Of a stretch of 64,000 nt of DNA, positions 17,467-28,432 are shown one piece after another. The notes beneath the pieces were generated by a model. The model saw nothing but the letters and a program-made list of their open reading frames with translations. It was not told where the DNA came from and did not search any database. Positions within the stretch are counted from its first letter, which is position 1. Each line of letters begins with the position of its first letter. Position numbers and translations under genes: made by a program. Location of the stretch: positions 62,001 to 126,000 of the forward strand of contig NZ_SNAA01000006.1 of assembly GCF_004358695.1 (NCBI RefSeq), written 5' to 3'. The DNA is from Palleronia sediminis. Lineage in GTDB: Bacteria; Pseudomonadota; Alphaproteobacteria; Rhodobacterales; Rhodobacteraceae.

Positions 17467-17840
17467 GAGGCGGTTCCGTCCCCGTCTTGCTCGTTCCGGG
17501 CCGTATCGGGCCCCCTGCCGCGGATGCCGTTGATGCGGTCGTCATCCCCCGCGAGATAGGCGGCCAGCGCGATTACGACCGCCACCGCCGTCATCCCGAA
17601 CGAGATCACGATGGCGGTCAGCACCAGCGCCTGCGGCAGCGGGTCGGCGTAGTTCTCTGCTCCGTCCATCAGCACCGGCGGATAGCCGATGGTCAGGCGC
17701 CCCGACGAGAACAGGAACACGTTGACCGCGTAGGTCAGCAGCGAGATTCCGACGATCACCGGAAAGGTGCGCAACCGCAGGACAAGGTAGGTGCCGGCCG
17801 CGGTCATGACGCCGATGGCGCTGGCGACGAGATATTCCAT
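17463..17840 (-). CDS. mnhC: Na+/H+ antiporter subunit C
   Basis: 125 aa, NuoK-like, three transmembrane helices. LTIGYPPVLMDGAENYADPLPQALVLTAI (recognisable piece: NYADPLPQALVLTAIVISFG) is the diagnostic MnhC/PhaC motif. It starts one base after the mnhA stop and overlaps mnhD by 4 bp. Confidence 0.9.
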   Translation of the reverse strand: MEYLVASAIGVMTAAGTYLVLRLRTFPVIVGISLLTYAVNVFLFSSGRLTIGYPPVLMDGAENYADPLPQALVLTAIVISFGMTAVAVVIALAAYLAGDDDRINGIRGRGPDTARNEQDGDGTAS

Positions 17841-17841
17841 G

Positions 17842-20697
17842 TCAGGCGCTCTCTGCTTCGGGGTCGCGGGACGGGTCGATGCTGATGGCGTGGTCTTCCT
17901 TCATGCGGTCGCTGCGCTGCGCGAGCTTGGAGAAGCTCTCGAGCGACAGCATCACCGCGCCCAGCACCGCGAGGAACACCCCGAGGTCGAAGGCCATGGC
18001 CGTCGCCAGCTCGAACTCCTCCATCGGGGGGATGCGGAAATATCCGAAAGCCGATGTCAGGAAGGGCTGACCGACGAACCACGATCCGACCCCGGTCAGC
18101 GCCGCGATCCCGATGCCCGCACCGATGATCCCGTGATAGGGGTATCGCTGCCGGTCCGTCGCCCATTCATAGCCCGAGGCCATGTATTGCATGACCACCG
18201 CGATGGCAAAGACGAGCCCGGCGATGAATCCGCCCCCCGGCGCGTTATGGCCCCGCAGGAAGATATAGATGCCGACCATCAGCGCCACGGGCATCAGGAA
18301 CCGCGTCAGCACCACCATCATCAGCGGATGCTGGTTCCCCGCGAGCGGCTTGTCGGGGCGGCGATTGATCAGCCGCGCCCGGATTGGGCCGTTCAGCGCT
18401 ATTTCCGTCAGGGCATAGATCACCAGCGCCGCGATCCCCAGCACGACGATCTCGCCGAAGGTGTCGAAGCCGCGGAAATCCACGAGGATCACGTTCACGA
18501 CGTTGTCGCCGCCGCCGCCCTTGTAGCTGTTGGCGAGGTGATACTCGGATATCGAGGGCTCGACGAAATCGCGCAGCATCAGGTGCGCCGACAGCCCCGC
18601 GGTGCCGAGCCCCGCGGCGATCGCCACGACCCCGTCGCGCAGCTTGCGGCCCGTCCCGCTTTCGCGCGGGGTGCGGTTGGGCAGGAAGTTCAGCGCGAGC
18701 AGCAGCAGGATGATCGTCACCACCTCGACCGAGATCTGCGTCATGGCAAGGTCGGGCGCGCTGAAATAGGCAAAGCCGACCGACACCATCAGCCCGGCGA
18801 TCCCCATCAGGATCAGCGCGAAGAACCGGTTTCGGTGAAAGGCGACCAGCGCCAGCGTCGCGGCGACCAGCATCAGCCATCCGGCGACGGCCACGGCATT
18901 GACCGGCGTCATCTCGCGCGTGCTGCCGCCCGGCGCCCCGGTGGCCCAAGCGTACCAGGCCGCCCCGACCACCGCGACCATGAAGAACGCCGCATAGCGC
19001 GAGAAACTGCCGTTATGCAGCTTGAGCGTGACGAGTTCGGCCGTCGAGACGAGCGCGGCGATGATCGCGTCGAAGATCGACTTGGCATAGGGTATTGGCG
19101 ACGCGGCCCAAAGCCGCGCTAGCGGCGAATAGAGCGCCAGCACCACCAGCCCGCCGACCACCGCGATGCCCGACATGGCCAGCGGCACGTTCACGCCGTG
19201 CCAGATCGCGAAATGGTAGTCCGGCGTTTCGGCCGCGCCGCGGATCACGGCCCCGGTGATGAAGAAGATGGCGGGCTCGGCCAGGGTGGGCAGGATGCCG
19301 ATGACGAGGACCAGCACCGCGAGGATCGCGGGCGGCGCCCACATGCCGAAGGGCGGATCGTGCGGGTGGCTGGGGTAATCGTCCCGCACCGGCCCGAAAA
19401 AGCCGTGCGCGATCAGCCGGAACGAATAGGCCGCCGAGAACAGCGCGCCGATGACGGCCAGCACCGGGACCAGCCATTCGGGGCCGGCGATCTGCGTCTT
19501 GAGCGTCTCCTTGAGCATCATCTCTTTGGACAGGAACCCGTTGAAGAGCGGGATGCCCGCCATGGACAGCGCGGCCACCGTGGTGATGACAAAGGTGATG
19601 GGCATGAGCTTGCGCAGCCCCCCCAGCGCCGGAAGCTGCCGCGTATGCGCCTCGTGATCCACGATTCCCGCCGTCATGAAGAGCGAGGCCTTGAACGTCG
19701 CATGATTGAGGATGTGGAACATCGCCGCCAGCACGCCGAACGACGTGCCCGTGCCCAGCAGCATGGTGATGAGCCCCAGGTGGCTGATCGTCGAAAAGGC
19801 GAGCAGCGCCTTGAGGTCGTCCTTGAACAGCGCGACGATGGCGCCGATCACCATCGTGATCAGCCCCGCCCCCGTGACGAGATAGAACCACGCCTCGGTG
19901 CCCGACAGCACCGGCCACATGCGGGCCATGAGGAAGATGCCCGCCTTGACCATGGTGGCGGAGTGGAGATACGCCGACACCGGGGTCGGGGCCGACATTG
20001 CGTGCGGCAGCCAGAAATGGAACGGGAACTGCGCCGACTTGGTGAAACAGCCCAGCAGGATCAACAGCAGCGCCGGCAGGTAGAGGGGCGATTGCTGGAT
20101 CGCCTCGCGGTTGTCGAGGATGACGCTCAGCTCGAAGCTGCCGGCGATCCGGCCAAGCAGCAGCATCCCGCCGATCATCGCCAGCCCGCCCATGCCCGTG
20201 ACGGTCAGCGCCATCCGCGCGCCCTGCCGTCCGGCGGGCAGGTGTTTCCAGTATCCGATGAGCAGGAAGGACGAGAGCGACGTGAGTTCCCAGAACACCA
20301 GCAGCAGCAGGATGTTGTCGCTGAGCACGATCCCCACCATCGCGCCCTGGAACAGCAGCAGATAGGCAAAGAACTCGCCCATGTTGTCTTCGCGCGAGAG
20401 GTAGAACCGCGCGTAGGTGATGATGAGCAGGCCGATGCCGAGGATCAGCGCGGCAAAGAACAGGCCCAGCCCGTCCAGCATCAGCGCCGCGTTCAGCCCG
20501 ATCTGCGGGATCCATGGCACCGAGGCCATCACGACCTCGCCCCCGATCACCGCCGGTGCCTGCGATATCAGACCGATCAGTGCCAATAACGTCGTGCCGA
20601 AGGTGACATAGGCGCAGGCGTTCCGCCCGGCCCTGACCATGAGACCCGGCAGCAGCGCGCCGATGAAGGGCACGGCGACGATCAGAAACAGGGACAC
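17842..20697 (-). CDS. mnhA: Na+/H+ antiporter subunits A and B fused
   Basis: 951 aa. The first about 750 residues are the NuoL-like MnhA (for example FWELTSLSSFLLIGYWKH and LHSATMVKAGIFLMARMWPV, with the conserved E and K of proton channels) plus the membrane-proximal C-terminal helices. From about residue 800 the protein becomes MnhB, with LRGHNAPGGGFIAGLVFA, so no separate mnhB is needed. This A-B fusion is the PhaAB arrangement known in rhizobia. The first gene of the six-gene operon A(B)CDEFG. The complex exchanges cytoplasmic Na+ or K+ for external protons and helps salt and alkali tolerance. Confidence 0.93.
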   Translation of the reverse strand: MSLFLIVAVPFIGALLPGLMVRAGRNACAYVTFGTTLLALIGLISQAPAVIGGEVVMASVPWIPQIGLNAALMLDGLGLFFAALILGIGLLIITYARFYLSREDNMGEFFAYLLLFQGAMVGIVLSDNILLLLVFWELTSLSSFLLIGYWKHLPAGRQGARMALTVTGMGGLAMIGGMLLLGRIAGSFELSVILDNREAIQQSPLYLPALLLILLGCFTKSAQFPFHFWLPHAMSAPTPVSAYLHSATMVKAGIFLMARMWPVLSGTEAWFYLVTGAGLITMVIGAIVALFKDDLKALLAFSTISHLGLITMLLGTGTSFGVLAAMFHILNHATFKASLFMTAGIVDHEAHTRQLPALGGLRKLMPITFVITTVAALSMAGIPLFNGFLSKEMMLKETLKTQIAGPEWLVPVLAVIGALFSAAYSFRLIAHGFFGPVRDDYPSHPHDPPFGMWAPPAILAVLVLVIGILPTLAEPAIFFITGAVIRGAAETPDYHFAIWHGVNVPLAMSGIAVVGGLVVLALYSPLARLWAASPIPYAKSIFDAIIAALVSTAELVTLKLHNGSFSRYAAFFMVAVVGAAWYAWATGAPGGSTREMTPVNAVAVAGWLMLVAATLALVAFHRNRFFALILMGIAGLMVSVGFAYFSAPDLAMTQISVEVVTIILLLLALNFLPNRTPRESGTGRKLRDGVVAIAAGLGTAGLSAHLMLRDFVEPSISEYHLANSYKGGGGDNVVNVILVDFRGFDTFGEIVVLGIAALVIYALTEIALNGPIRARLINRRPDKPLAGNQHPLMMVVLTRFLMPVALMVGIYIFLRGHNAPGGGFIAGLVFAIAVVMQYMASGYEWATDRQRYPYHGIIGAGIGIAALTGVGSWFVGQPFLTSAFGYFRIPPMEEFELATAMAFDLGVFLAVLGAVMLSLESFSKLAQRSDRMKEDHAISIDPSRDPEAESA

Positions 20698-20758
20698 GCG
20701 AGCTCCCGAGGTTGGTATTTTGTCGACACTATCCTAGGGGGAGCCCGTTCGGACAAGC

Positions 20759-21643
20759 TTAATCGGAAGCTGCCCGTTCGATCAGTCCCATGAGATAGGT
20801 ACCGTAATCCGATTTTGCATGGTCGCGCGCCTGCGCGGCGAGGTCGTCCTCGGTGATCCAGCCATTGAGAAAGGCGATCTCTTCGGGGCAACCGACCTGC
20901 TGTCCCTGCCGCTCGGACAGGGTGCGGACAAAGTTCCCGGCATCGAGCAGGCTGCCATGCGTCCCTGTATCGAGCCACGCGAACCCCCGTCCCATCGTCT
21001 CGACCGTGAGCGCGCCGTCGGCGAGGTAACTTTCGAGCAGCGACACGATCTCGAGCTCGCCGCGGGCCGAGGGGCGCACCGCGCGCGCCCGCTCGGGCGC
21101 GGTGGCGTCGAGGAAATAGAGCCCCGTCACCGCAAAGGGCGACGGCGCGCGGGCCGGTTTCTCGACGATGGCGCGCACGGCGCCGGCCGTGTCGTAGTCG
21201 ATGACGCCATAGCGTTCGGGGTCGGCGACCCTGTAGCCGAATATCGTGCCCCCCGCCGCCCGGCGGTCGGCGGCACGCAGGATATCGGGCAGGCCGTGGC
21301 CGAAAAAGATGTTGTCCCCGAGAATCATCGCCGAGGGCGCGCCGTCTAGAAACCCCTCGGCGATGGTATAGGCCTGCGCCAGACCCTCGGGGCGGGGCTG
21401 CACCAGGTAGCTCAGCGAGAGGCCCCAGCGCGATCCGTCGCCCAGCGCACGGCGGAATTGTTCGGCATCCTGCGGGGTGGTGACGACTGCGATCTCGCGG
21501 ATGCCGGCCAGCATCAGCACGCTGATCGGGTAGTAGATCATCGGCTTGTCGTAGATCGGCAGGATCTGTTTCGAGACGCCGATGGTCACGGGATAAAGGC
21601 GGGTGCCGCTGCCGCCGGCGAGGATGATTCCCTTGCGTGTCAT
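20759..21643 (-). CDS. rfbA: Glucose-1-phosphate thymidylyltransferase
   Basis: 294 aa; makes dTDP-glucose from dTTP and glucose 1-phosphate, the first step to dTDP-L-rhamnose. The nucleotide-binding GIILAGGSGTRLYPVT, then SKQILPIYDKPMIYYPIS, and metal-binding MILGDNIFFGHGL are intact. ATG 21643 overlaps the rfbD stop; the frame stays open further upstream but only this start gives the canonical N terminus. Last gene of the rfbCBDA operon. Confidence 0.95.
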   Translation of the reverse strand: MTRKGIILAGGSGTRLYPVTIGVSKQILPIYDKPMIYYPISVLMLAGIREIAVVTTPQDAEQFRRALGDGSRWGLSLSYLVQPRPEGLAQAYTIAEGFLDGAPSAMILGDNIFFGHGLPDILRAADRRAAGGTIFGYRVADPERYGVIDYDTAGAVRAIVEKPARAPSPFAVTGLYFLDATAPERARAVRPSARGELEIVSLLESYLADGALTVETMGRGFAWLDTGTHGSLLDAGNFVRTLSERQGQQVGCPEEIAFLNGWITEDDLAAQARDHAKSDYGTYLMGLIERAASD

Positions 21644-22476
21644 GCGGGCTCTTTCGTCACGATGCGTTCCAATGCGGCGCGCCAGTCGGGCGGCGAGAGG
21701 CCAAAGGCGTCCTCGGTCGCCGAACAGTCCAGCCGCGAGTTCAAAGGCCGCCTTGCGGGGGTCGGCCAAGCGGCGCTTGCGATAGGCTCGACCGTCGCGT
21801 CGCGGCCGGCCGCGGCGAGGATGGCGCGCGCGAACCCCGCCCAACTGATGAACGGGGCGCCCGCGACGTGCCAGATGCCGGGCGGATGGCCATGCGACAG
21901 CGCCTCGGCCACGCGCAGACAGGCCGTGGCCACCGCCTCGGCCGGCGTCGGCCCGCCGATCTGGTCGTCGACCACCCGGATGCTGTCCCCGCCCGCGGCG
22001 GCGCGCAGGATGGTTCCGACGAAATCCCTGCCGCCGTCCGAGAACACCCATGAGGTGCGGATCACCGCGCCGCCCGCCGCACGCACGCCCCTCTCGCCCG
22101 CGAGCTTGCTGCGCCCGTAGGCGTTGAGTGGCCCGGTCGGGCTGTCCGGACGCCAAGGGTCGGTGCCCGAGCCGTCAAAGACGTAGTCGGTCGAGACATG
22201 CACAAAGGGCAGACCCCGCCGCGCGGCGGCCCCGGCCATGGCGGCGGGGGCCTCGGCGTTGACGACATGGGCCGCGCCCTCCTGCGTCTCGGCGGCGTCG
22301 ACGGCCGTCCATGCGGCGGCGTTCACCACCGCGTCGCACTCGGCCACGGCGACGATCCGGGCGCAGGCGCCGGGGTCCGACAGGTCGGCCGCCGCGCGGT
22401 CGAGACAGGTCACGCCCCGATGCCGCGCCAGCGCGCGGGCGACCTGGCCCGTCTTGCCGAACACCAGAACCTTCAT
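21640..22476 (-). CDS. rfbD: dTDP-4-dehydrorhamnose reductase
   Basis: 278 aa SDR-type enzyme reducing dTDP-4-keto-L-rhamnose with NAD(P)H. N-terminal GKTGQVARAL nucleotide loop, STDYVFDGSGTDPW, catalytic YGRSK and IRTSWVFSDGGRDFVGTI are all present. The start overlaps the rfbB stop. Final step of dTDP-rhamnose synthesis. Confidence 0.94.
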   Translation of the reverse strand: MKVLVFGKTGQVARALARHRGVTCLDRAAADLSDPGACARIVAVAECDAVVNAAAWTAVDAAETQEGAAHVVNAEAPAAMAGAAARRGLPFVHVSTDYVFDGSGTDPWRPDSPTGPLNAYGRSKLAGERGVRAAGGAVIRTSWVFSDGGRDFVGTILRAAAGGDSIRVVDDQIGGPTPAEAVATACLRVAEALSHGHPPGIWHVAGAPFISWAGFARAILAAAGRDATVEPIASAAWPTPARRPLNSRLDCSATEDAFGLSPPDWRAALERIVTKEPA

Positions 22477-23510
22477 CCCAGACCCAGCCTTTCCCCGACC
22501 CCGTCGCGGTCCAGCAGCGCGCGCCACCATGGCGCGTTGGCCAGGTACCATTCAACCGTGCGCGCCAGCCCCTCGTCCAGCGTGACCGACGGGCGCCAGC
22601 CCAGCTCGTCGCGGATGCGCGACGGGTCGATGGCATAGCGTAGATCGTGGCCGGGGCGGTCCGGCACGAAGGCGATCAGCCGGTCATGCGGTGCGCCCTC
22701 GGGGCGGCGCCGGTCGAGGATCGCGCAGATCCGGCGCACGATGTCGATATTCCGCGCCTCGGCCTCGCCGCCGATGGCATAGCTCCGCCCGACCGCGCCC
22801 CGCTCGAGAACCCGCAAAAGCGCCTCGGCGTGATCCTCGACGAACAGCCAGTCGCGCACGTTCTCGCCACGCCCGTAAACCGGGATGGGCTGGCCCGCGA
22901 TCGCCCGGAGGATCGCCACGGGGATCAGTTTTTCGGGGAATTGGAACGGCCCGTAATTGTTCGAGCAATTCGTCAGCAGCACGGGCAGGCCGTAGGTCTC
23001 GGCCCAGGCACGCACGAGATGATCGGCGCCCGCCTTGGACGCGGCATAGGGGCTGTTGGGCGCATAGGGCGTCGTCTCATCGAACCGGCCCTCGGCGCCG
23101 AGCGTGCCGAACACCTCGTCGGTCGAGACATGCACGAAGCGAAATGTGCCGGGTCGGCCGGTCTCTTCCCACCAGCGGCGCGCGGCCTCGAGCAAAAACC
23201 CCGTGCCCCGAACGTTCGTGTCGATGAAGGCCGCGGGCCCGTCGATCGAGCGGTCGACATGGGTTTCGGCGGCAAGGTGCAGCACCGCGTCGGGGCGATG
23301 CCGGCGAAATATCGCGCCAAGCGCCGCGGCATCGCGGATATCGGCCCGCTCGAACACATAGCCCGGCGCGCCGGCAACCGAGGCGAGATTGGCCTCGCAG
23401 GCCGCATAGGTCAGCGCATCGAGATTGACGACCGAATGGCCGCGCGCAACCGCAAGGCGCACCACGGCCGAGCCGATGAACCCCGCGCCCCCGGTCACGA
23501 GCAGCTTCAT
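22473..23510 (-). CDS. rfbB: dTDP-glucose 4,6-dehydratase
   Basis: 345 aa extended SDR. NAD-binding TGGAGFIGSAVVR, HLAAETHVDRSI, the STDEVFGTL active-site loop and catalytic YAASKAG are intact; NCSNNYGPFQFPEKLIP is diagnostic of RmlB. ATG 23510 overlaps the stop of rfbC. It removes water from dTDP-glucose to give the 4-keto-6-deoxy intermediate. Confidence 0.95.
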   Translation of the reverse strand: MKLLVTGGAGFIGSAVVRLAVARGHSVVNLDALTYAACEANLASVAGAPGYVFERADIRDAAALGAIFRRHRPDAVLHLAAETHVDRSIDGPAAFIDTNVRGTGFLLEAARRWWEETGRPGTFRFVHVSTDEVFGTLGAEGRFDETTPYAPNSPYAASKAGADHLVRAWAETYGLPVLLTNCSNNYGPFQFPEKLIPVAILRAIAGQPIPVYGRGENVRDWLFVEDHAEALLRVLERGAVGRSYAIGGEAEARNIDIVRRICAILDRRRPEGAPHDRLIAFVPDRPGHDLRYAIDPSRIRDELGWRPSVTLDEGLARTVEWYLANAPWWRALLDRDGVGERLGLG

Positions 23511-24073
23511 GCGGCGAACCGAAAGGGCGTGGGCATGTCGGCCGACAGGGGCGCGGCGGCGTCGCGCGCCGAGACCACGGGCGGGCCGTCGAGCGCCCAG
23601 TCGATGCCAAAGGCCGGGTCGTCCCACTTGATCGCGCCATCGGCCTCGGGCGCATAGGCGGCCGAGCACTTGTAGACGATCTCGGTGTCGGGCGCACGCG
23701 TGACGAAGCCGTGCAGGATGCCCTCGGGCAGGAAAAGCTGCCGGCCGTTGGCGGCGCTCAACTCGACCGCGATCCACTGCCCGAAAGCGGGGCTGCCGGC
23801 GCGCCAGTCCACCGCCACATCCAGCAGCGCACCGCGCCCGCAGCGCGCCAGCTTGGCCTGGGCATGGGGCGGGGCCTGGTAATGCAGCCCGCGCAGCGTG
23901 CCCGCCCTGGCCGAGACCGAATGGTTGTCCTGCACGAAATCCACGTCGAACCCGTGATCGGCCATGTCGCGCCGCGACCATGTCTCGGCGAAGAAACCGC
24001 GCGCGTCGCCGTGACGCCGGGGGGTGATGATCGCGACGCCCGGCAGGGCGGTCCGCTCGACCTGTATCGGCAA
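23507..24073 (-). CDS. rfbC: dTDP-4-dehydrorhamnose 3,5-epimerase
   Basis: 188 aa cupin-fold epimerase. The motifs HGDARGFFAETW, QDNHSVSARAGTLRGLHYQ and the C-terminal DDPAFGIDW are typical of RmlC, with the catalytic His in LRGLHYQ. First gene of the rfbCBDA operon; its promoter shares a 153-bp divergent region with glf. The operon is complete for dTDP-L-rhamnose, a precursor of O-antigen or capsule. Confidence 0.94.
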   Translation of the reverse strand: MPIQVERTALPGVAIITPRRHGDARGFFAETWSRRDMADHGFDVDFVQDNHSVSARAGTLRGLHYQAPPHAQAKLARCGRGALLDVAVDWRAGSPAFGQWIAVELSAANGRQLFLPEGILHGFVTRAPDTEIVYKCSAAYAPEADGAIKWDDPAFGIDWALDGPPVVSARDAAAPLSADMPTPFRFAA

Positions 24074-24187
24074 GGCTGCATCCCTTTCGCCGCCCCGGCC
24101 AGACGGGGCTCGGCATTCCGGGCTGTAGCAAACCGGGGCGGGGCTGTCATGCGTCCCGTGCTGGACTTGACGCGGCGCCCTGCCTAG

Positions 24188-25375
<1,188 letters not shown>

Positions 25376-25447
25376 GCGCGCGCGCCTTTCCCTGACACCG
25401 CGTCGCAGCGCCCTTGGTGCGCGGTCGCCCGTGCCTATCTGGACGCC

Positions 25448-26863
25448 ATGACCGCACCCCACACCACCGGCCCGATGCTGTTCCTGCGCGCCTGCGACGC
25501 GGCGGGGCTGAGCCTTGCCGTGACGCTCGTCCGTCCCGACGGCGTCACCCCGCCCGCCGTGACCGCCAGCGGGACCGTCGGCCCCCCCGCCCCGATCTGG
25601 AGCCATGCCGGCGCGACCGTCTGGCGATGGGACCTGCACCTGCCCGCGGGCGATGCGTGGTACGCGGTCGATGACCGGCGGTTTCCGGTCGAGACGGATT
25701 TCACCGGCGACATCTCGGTCGCTTTCGTTTCGTGCAACGGGCAGGAGCATGGCGATCTCGACCGCCCGCCCGAATCGCGCAACGCGCTCTGGGCGCATCT
25801 GGCCCGGCGTCCGGCGGTTCACCTGCTGCTGCATGGCGGCGACCAGATCTATGCCGACGAAGTGACCGAGTCCCATCCCCACTCGCGCGGCTGGCCCGAC
25901 GAGATCCCCGCCCATCTCGACCCGCCCGAGCGCGCTGCCCTGCGCGCGGCGTTGTCGGATGCCTATTTCGACCGCTACGCGACCCAGTGGGCGCAGCCCG
26001 GCTATGCCGAAGCCGTGGCGCGCACGCCATCGCTGTGCATGTGGGACGATCACGACATCTGCGACGGGTGGGGGTCGCTCAAGTCGCGCGCGCTCGACAG
26101 CGATGTGGGGCGGGTCCTGTTCGACTGTGCGCGCGCCGCGTTCCTGGTGTTCCAGTTCGGCTGCCGCCCCGACGAACGCCCCGCGATCGTCGCCAAGCGC
26201 GACGGGCCGGGCATGCCGTGGCGGATCGACCTGCCCGGCGCCACGGTTCTCGCGCCCGACCTCCGGTCGAGCCGGCGGCCCGACCGTGTCATGGATGCCG
26301 AGAACTGGGACACGGTCGAGACCATGTTCCAGACCCTGCCGCCGGGCCGCACCCTCGTTGTCTCGAGCGTGCCGGCCCTCGGGCCGCGCCTGTCCCTGGT
26401 CGAGCGCATGATGAAGCTGACCCGCCGGATGGAGCGGTACGAGGACGACCTGCGCGACCAGTGGCAAAGCTACAAGCACCGCGACGAATGGAAGCGCTTT
26501 TTGCGGCTGCTGCTCGGCGCGCATGAATCCGACGGGCGCGACGTGACCGTTCTGTCGGGCGAGATCCACCTGGCCACCCGCGCCGAGATGCGCGCCCGCG
26601 CGGCAATGCCGGTGCAACAGCTCGTCGCCTCGGGCATTTCGCACCCTGCGCCGCCCGATGGCTATGCCAAGGCGTTGGGAACGCTGGCCCGCCTGGGCGA
26701 GGCGCCCCTGCGCGGCCACAAGATCCGGCTGCGCCCGCTGCCCGGACAGCGCCGGATCTATACCGCGCAGCGCAACTACCTGATGCTCGACCGGCGCGGC
26801 GACGCATGGTCCGCGTCATGGTATCTCGAGGACGACGGAGAGACCGCGCCCATCCCGCTCTGA
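25448..26863 (+). CDS. PhoD-like metallophosphatase
   Basis: 471 aa. It has an N-terminal beta-rich domain of about 90 residues, then a metallophosphatase domain with VAFVSCNGQEHGD, LHGGDQIYADEV, MWDDHDICDGWG and VLSGEIHLATRA, the metal ligands of PhoD-like enzymes. No signal peptide or Tat motif is visible, unlike classical secreted PhoD, so it may act in the cytoplasm. The substrate is not evident. It follows glf by 72 bp and may be in the same unit; the next operon is a separate molybdoenzyme. Confidence 0.8.
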   Translation: MTAPHTTGPMLFLRACDAAGLSLAVTLVRPDGVTPPAVTASGTVGPPAPIWSHAGATVWRWDLHLPAGDAWYAVDDRRFPVETDFTGDISVAFVSCNGQEHGDLDRPPESRNALWAHLARRPAVHLLLHGGDQIYADEVTESHPHSRGWPDEIPAHLDPPERAALRAALSDAYFDRYATQWAQPGYAEAVARTPSLCMWDDHDICDGWGSLKSRALDSDVGRVLFDCARAAFLVFQFGCRPDERPAIVAKRDGPGMPWRIDLPGATVLAPDLRSSRRPDRVMDAENWDTVETMFQTLPPGRTLVVSSVPALGPRLSLVERMMKLTRRMERYEDDLRDQWQSYKHRDEWKRFLRLLLGAHESDGRDVTVLSGEIHLATRAEMRARAAMPVQQLVASGISHPAPPDGYAKALGTLARLGEAPLRGHKIRLRPLPGQRRIYTAQRNYLMLDRRGDAWSASWYLEDDGETAPIPL

Positions 26864-26940
26864 GCGTCGGCGCCATCCGATATCGGAACCATCGGCCCCC
26901 CGGCCGCCTTTCCCCCCGGACCGAAGCCGGGGGAGATCCG

Positions 26941-27468
26941 ATGAAAACCACGCTGACCGTGAACGGAGAGACGCACGAGCTCGACATCGATCCGCGCGTC
27001 ACGCTGCTCGACGCGTTGCGCCATCACCTGAACCTGACCGGCAGCAAGAAGGGCTGCGATCACGGGCAATGCGGGGCCTGCACGGTGCTGGTGAACGGAC
27101 GCCGGATCAATTCGTGCCTCGCCTTGGCGGTCATGCACGACACCGACGAGATCACGACGGTCGAGGGGATCGGCACCCCCGAGAACCTGTCGCCGCTCCA
27201 ATCGGCCTTTGTCCGGCATGACGGCTATCAATGCGGCTACTGCACACCGGGCCAGATCGTATCGGCGCGCGGTATGCTGTCGGAGTTCCGGCAGGGCTGG
27301 CCCAGCCATGTCAGCGACAGCCTGACCGAGGCGCCCGATTTCACCGATGCCGAGATCCGCGAACGGATGAGCGGCAACCTGTGCCGTTGTTCGGCCTATC
27401 CGGGGATCGTGCGCGCCATCCGCGACGCCGCCCCCGAAGAGACCGACGGCAAGGAGGCCGCCGAATGA
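26941..27468 (+). CDS. paoA: Aldehyde oxidoreductase 2Fe-2S subunit (PaoA type)
   Basis: 175 aa iron-sulfur subunit of the xanthine-oxidase family. Plant-type ferredoxin ligands [18 protein letters not shown] with a fourth Cys in INSCLALA, and the second cluster in [12 protein letters not shown] plus [16 protein letters not shown] 26941 follows a GGGGGAGA site. E. coli PaoA carries a Tat signal; none is seen here, so the complex may be cytoplasmic. First gene of a three-subunit operon, its stop overlapping the FAD gene. Confidence 0.9.
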   Translation: MKTTLTVNGETHELDIDPRVTLLDALRHHLNLTGSKKGCDHGQCGACTVLVNGRRINSCLALAVMHDTDEITTVEGIGTPENLSPLQSAFVRHDGYQCGYCTPGQIVSARGMLSEFRQGWPSHVSDSLTEAPDFTDAEIRERMSGNLCRCSAYPGIVRAIRDAAPEETDGKEAAE

Positions 27469-28430
27469 AGCCCTTCGACTACATCCGCGCCGAGACCCCG
27501 GCCGATGCCATGCGCGCCGATGCGCGGATCATCGCGGGCGGCACCAACCTGCTCGACCTGATGAAACTCCAGGTCGAGACGCCTTCGACCCTGGTCGACG
27601 TGACGCGGCTGGGCATGACCGAGATCGAGCGGGCCGAGAACTCCACCCGGATCGGCGCGCTCGTCACCAACAGCGATCTCGCCGCCGACCCGACGATCAG
27701 GCAGCGCTATCCGATGCTGTCGCGCGCCCTTCTGGCCGGGGCCTCGGGGCAGTTGCGCAACAAGGCGACCACCGGCGGCAACCTGCTGCAACGCACGCGC
27801 TGCCCCTATTTCACCGACATCTCGCAACCCTGCAACAAGCGCGAGCCCGGTTCGGGTTGCCGCGCGCAGGGCGGCTATACCCGGCTTCACGCCATACTCG
27901 GCGCGTCCGAGCACTGCATCGCCACGCATCCCTCGGACATGGCCGTTGCGATGCGCGCCCTCGATGCACGGGTCGAGATCGAGTCGAACGACGGTGCCAC
28001 CCGCATCCTGACCTTCGACGAGTTCTACAACCTGCCCGGCGACACCCCCGAGAAAGAGACGAACCTCGCACCCGGCGAGCTGATCGTCGCCGTCCACCTG
28101 CCCGACCCGCCCGCGGGGCGGCAGACCTATCGCAAGGTGCGCGACCGGTCGTCCTATGCCTTTGCGCTGGTCTCGATGGCCGCGGCCGTCGCCGTCGAGC
28201 AGGGGCGGATCGCCTCGGCCGCGATGGCCTTCGGCGGGGTGGCGCACCGCCCCTGGCGGTCGCCCGACGCCGAGGCGGCGCTCGTGGGTCGTGAACCCTC
28301 GGCCGAGCTGTTCGACGAGGCCGCCGACATCCTGCTGGCCGATGCCCGGGGGCAGGGTGGCAACGACTTCAAGATCCCGCTGACGCGCCGCGTCGTGAAA
28401 GCCGTCCTGACCGAGCTGACCGGAGCCTGA
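27465..28430 (+). CDS. paoB: Aldehyde oxidoreductase FAD subunit (PaoB type)
   Basis: 321 aa. FAD-binding [14 protein letters not shown] and [19 protein letters not shown] are the family loops. The cysteine-rich insert [20 protein letters not shown] followed by Cys matches the extra 4Fe-4S site reported for E. coli PaoB, which separates this group from xanthine dehydrogenases. It moves electrons from the iron-sulfur subunit to FAD. ATG 27465 overlaps the paoA stop. Confidence 0.9.
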   Translation: MKPFDYIRAETPADAMRADARIIAGGTNLLDLMKLQVETPSTLVDVTRLGMTEIERAENSTRIGALVTNSDLAADPTIRQRYPMLSRALLAGASGQLRNKATTGGNLLQRTRCPYFTDISQPCNKREPGSGCRAQGGYTRLHAILGASEHCIATHPSDMAVAMRALDARVEIESNDGATRILTFDEFYNLPGDTPEKETNLAPGELIVAVHLPDPPAGRQTYRKVRDRSSYAFALVSMAAAVAVEQGRIASAAMAFGGVAHRPWRSPDAEAALVGREPSAELFDEAADILLADARGQGGNDFKIPLTRRVVKAVLTELTGA

Positions 28431-28432
28431 AC

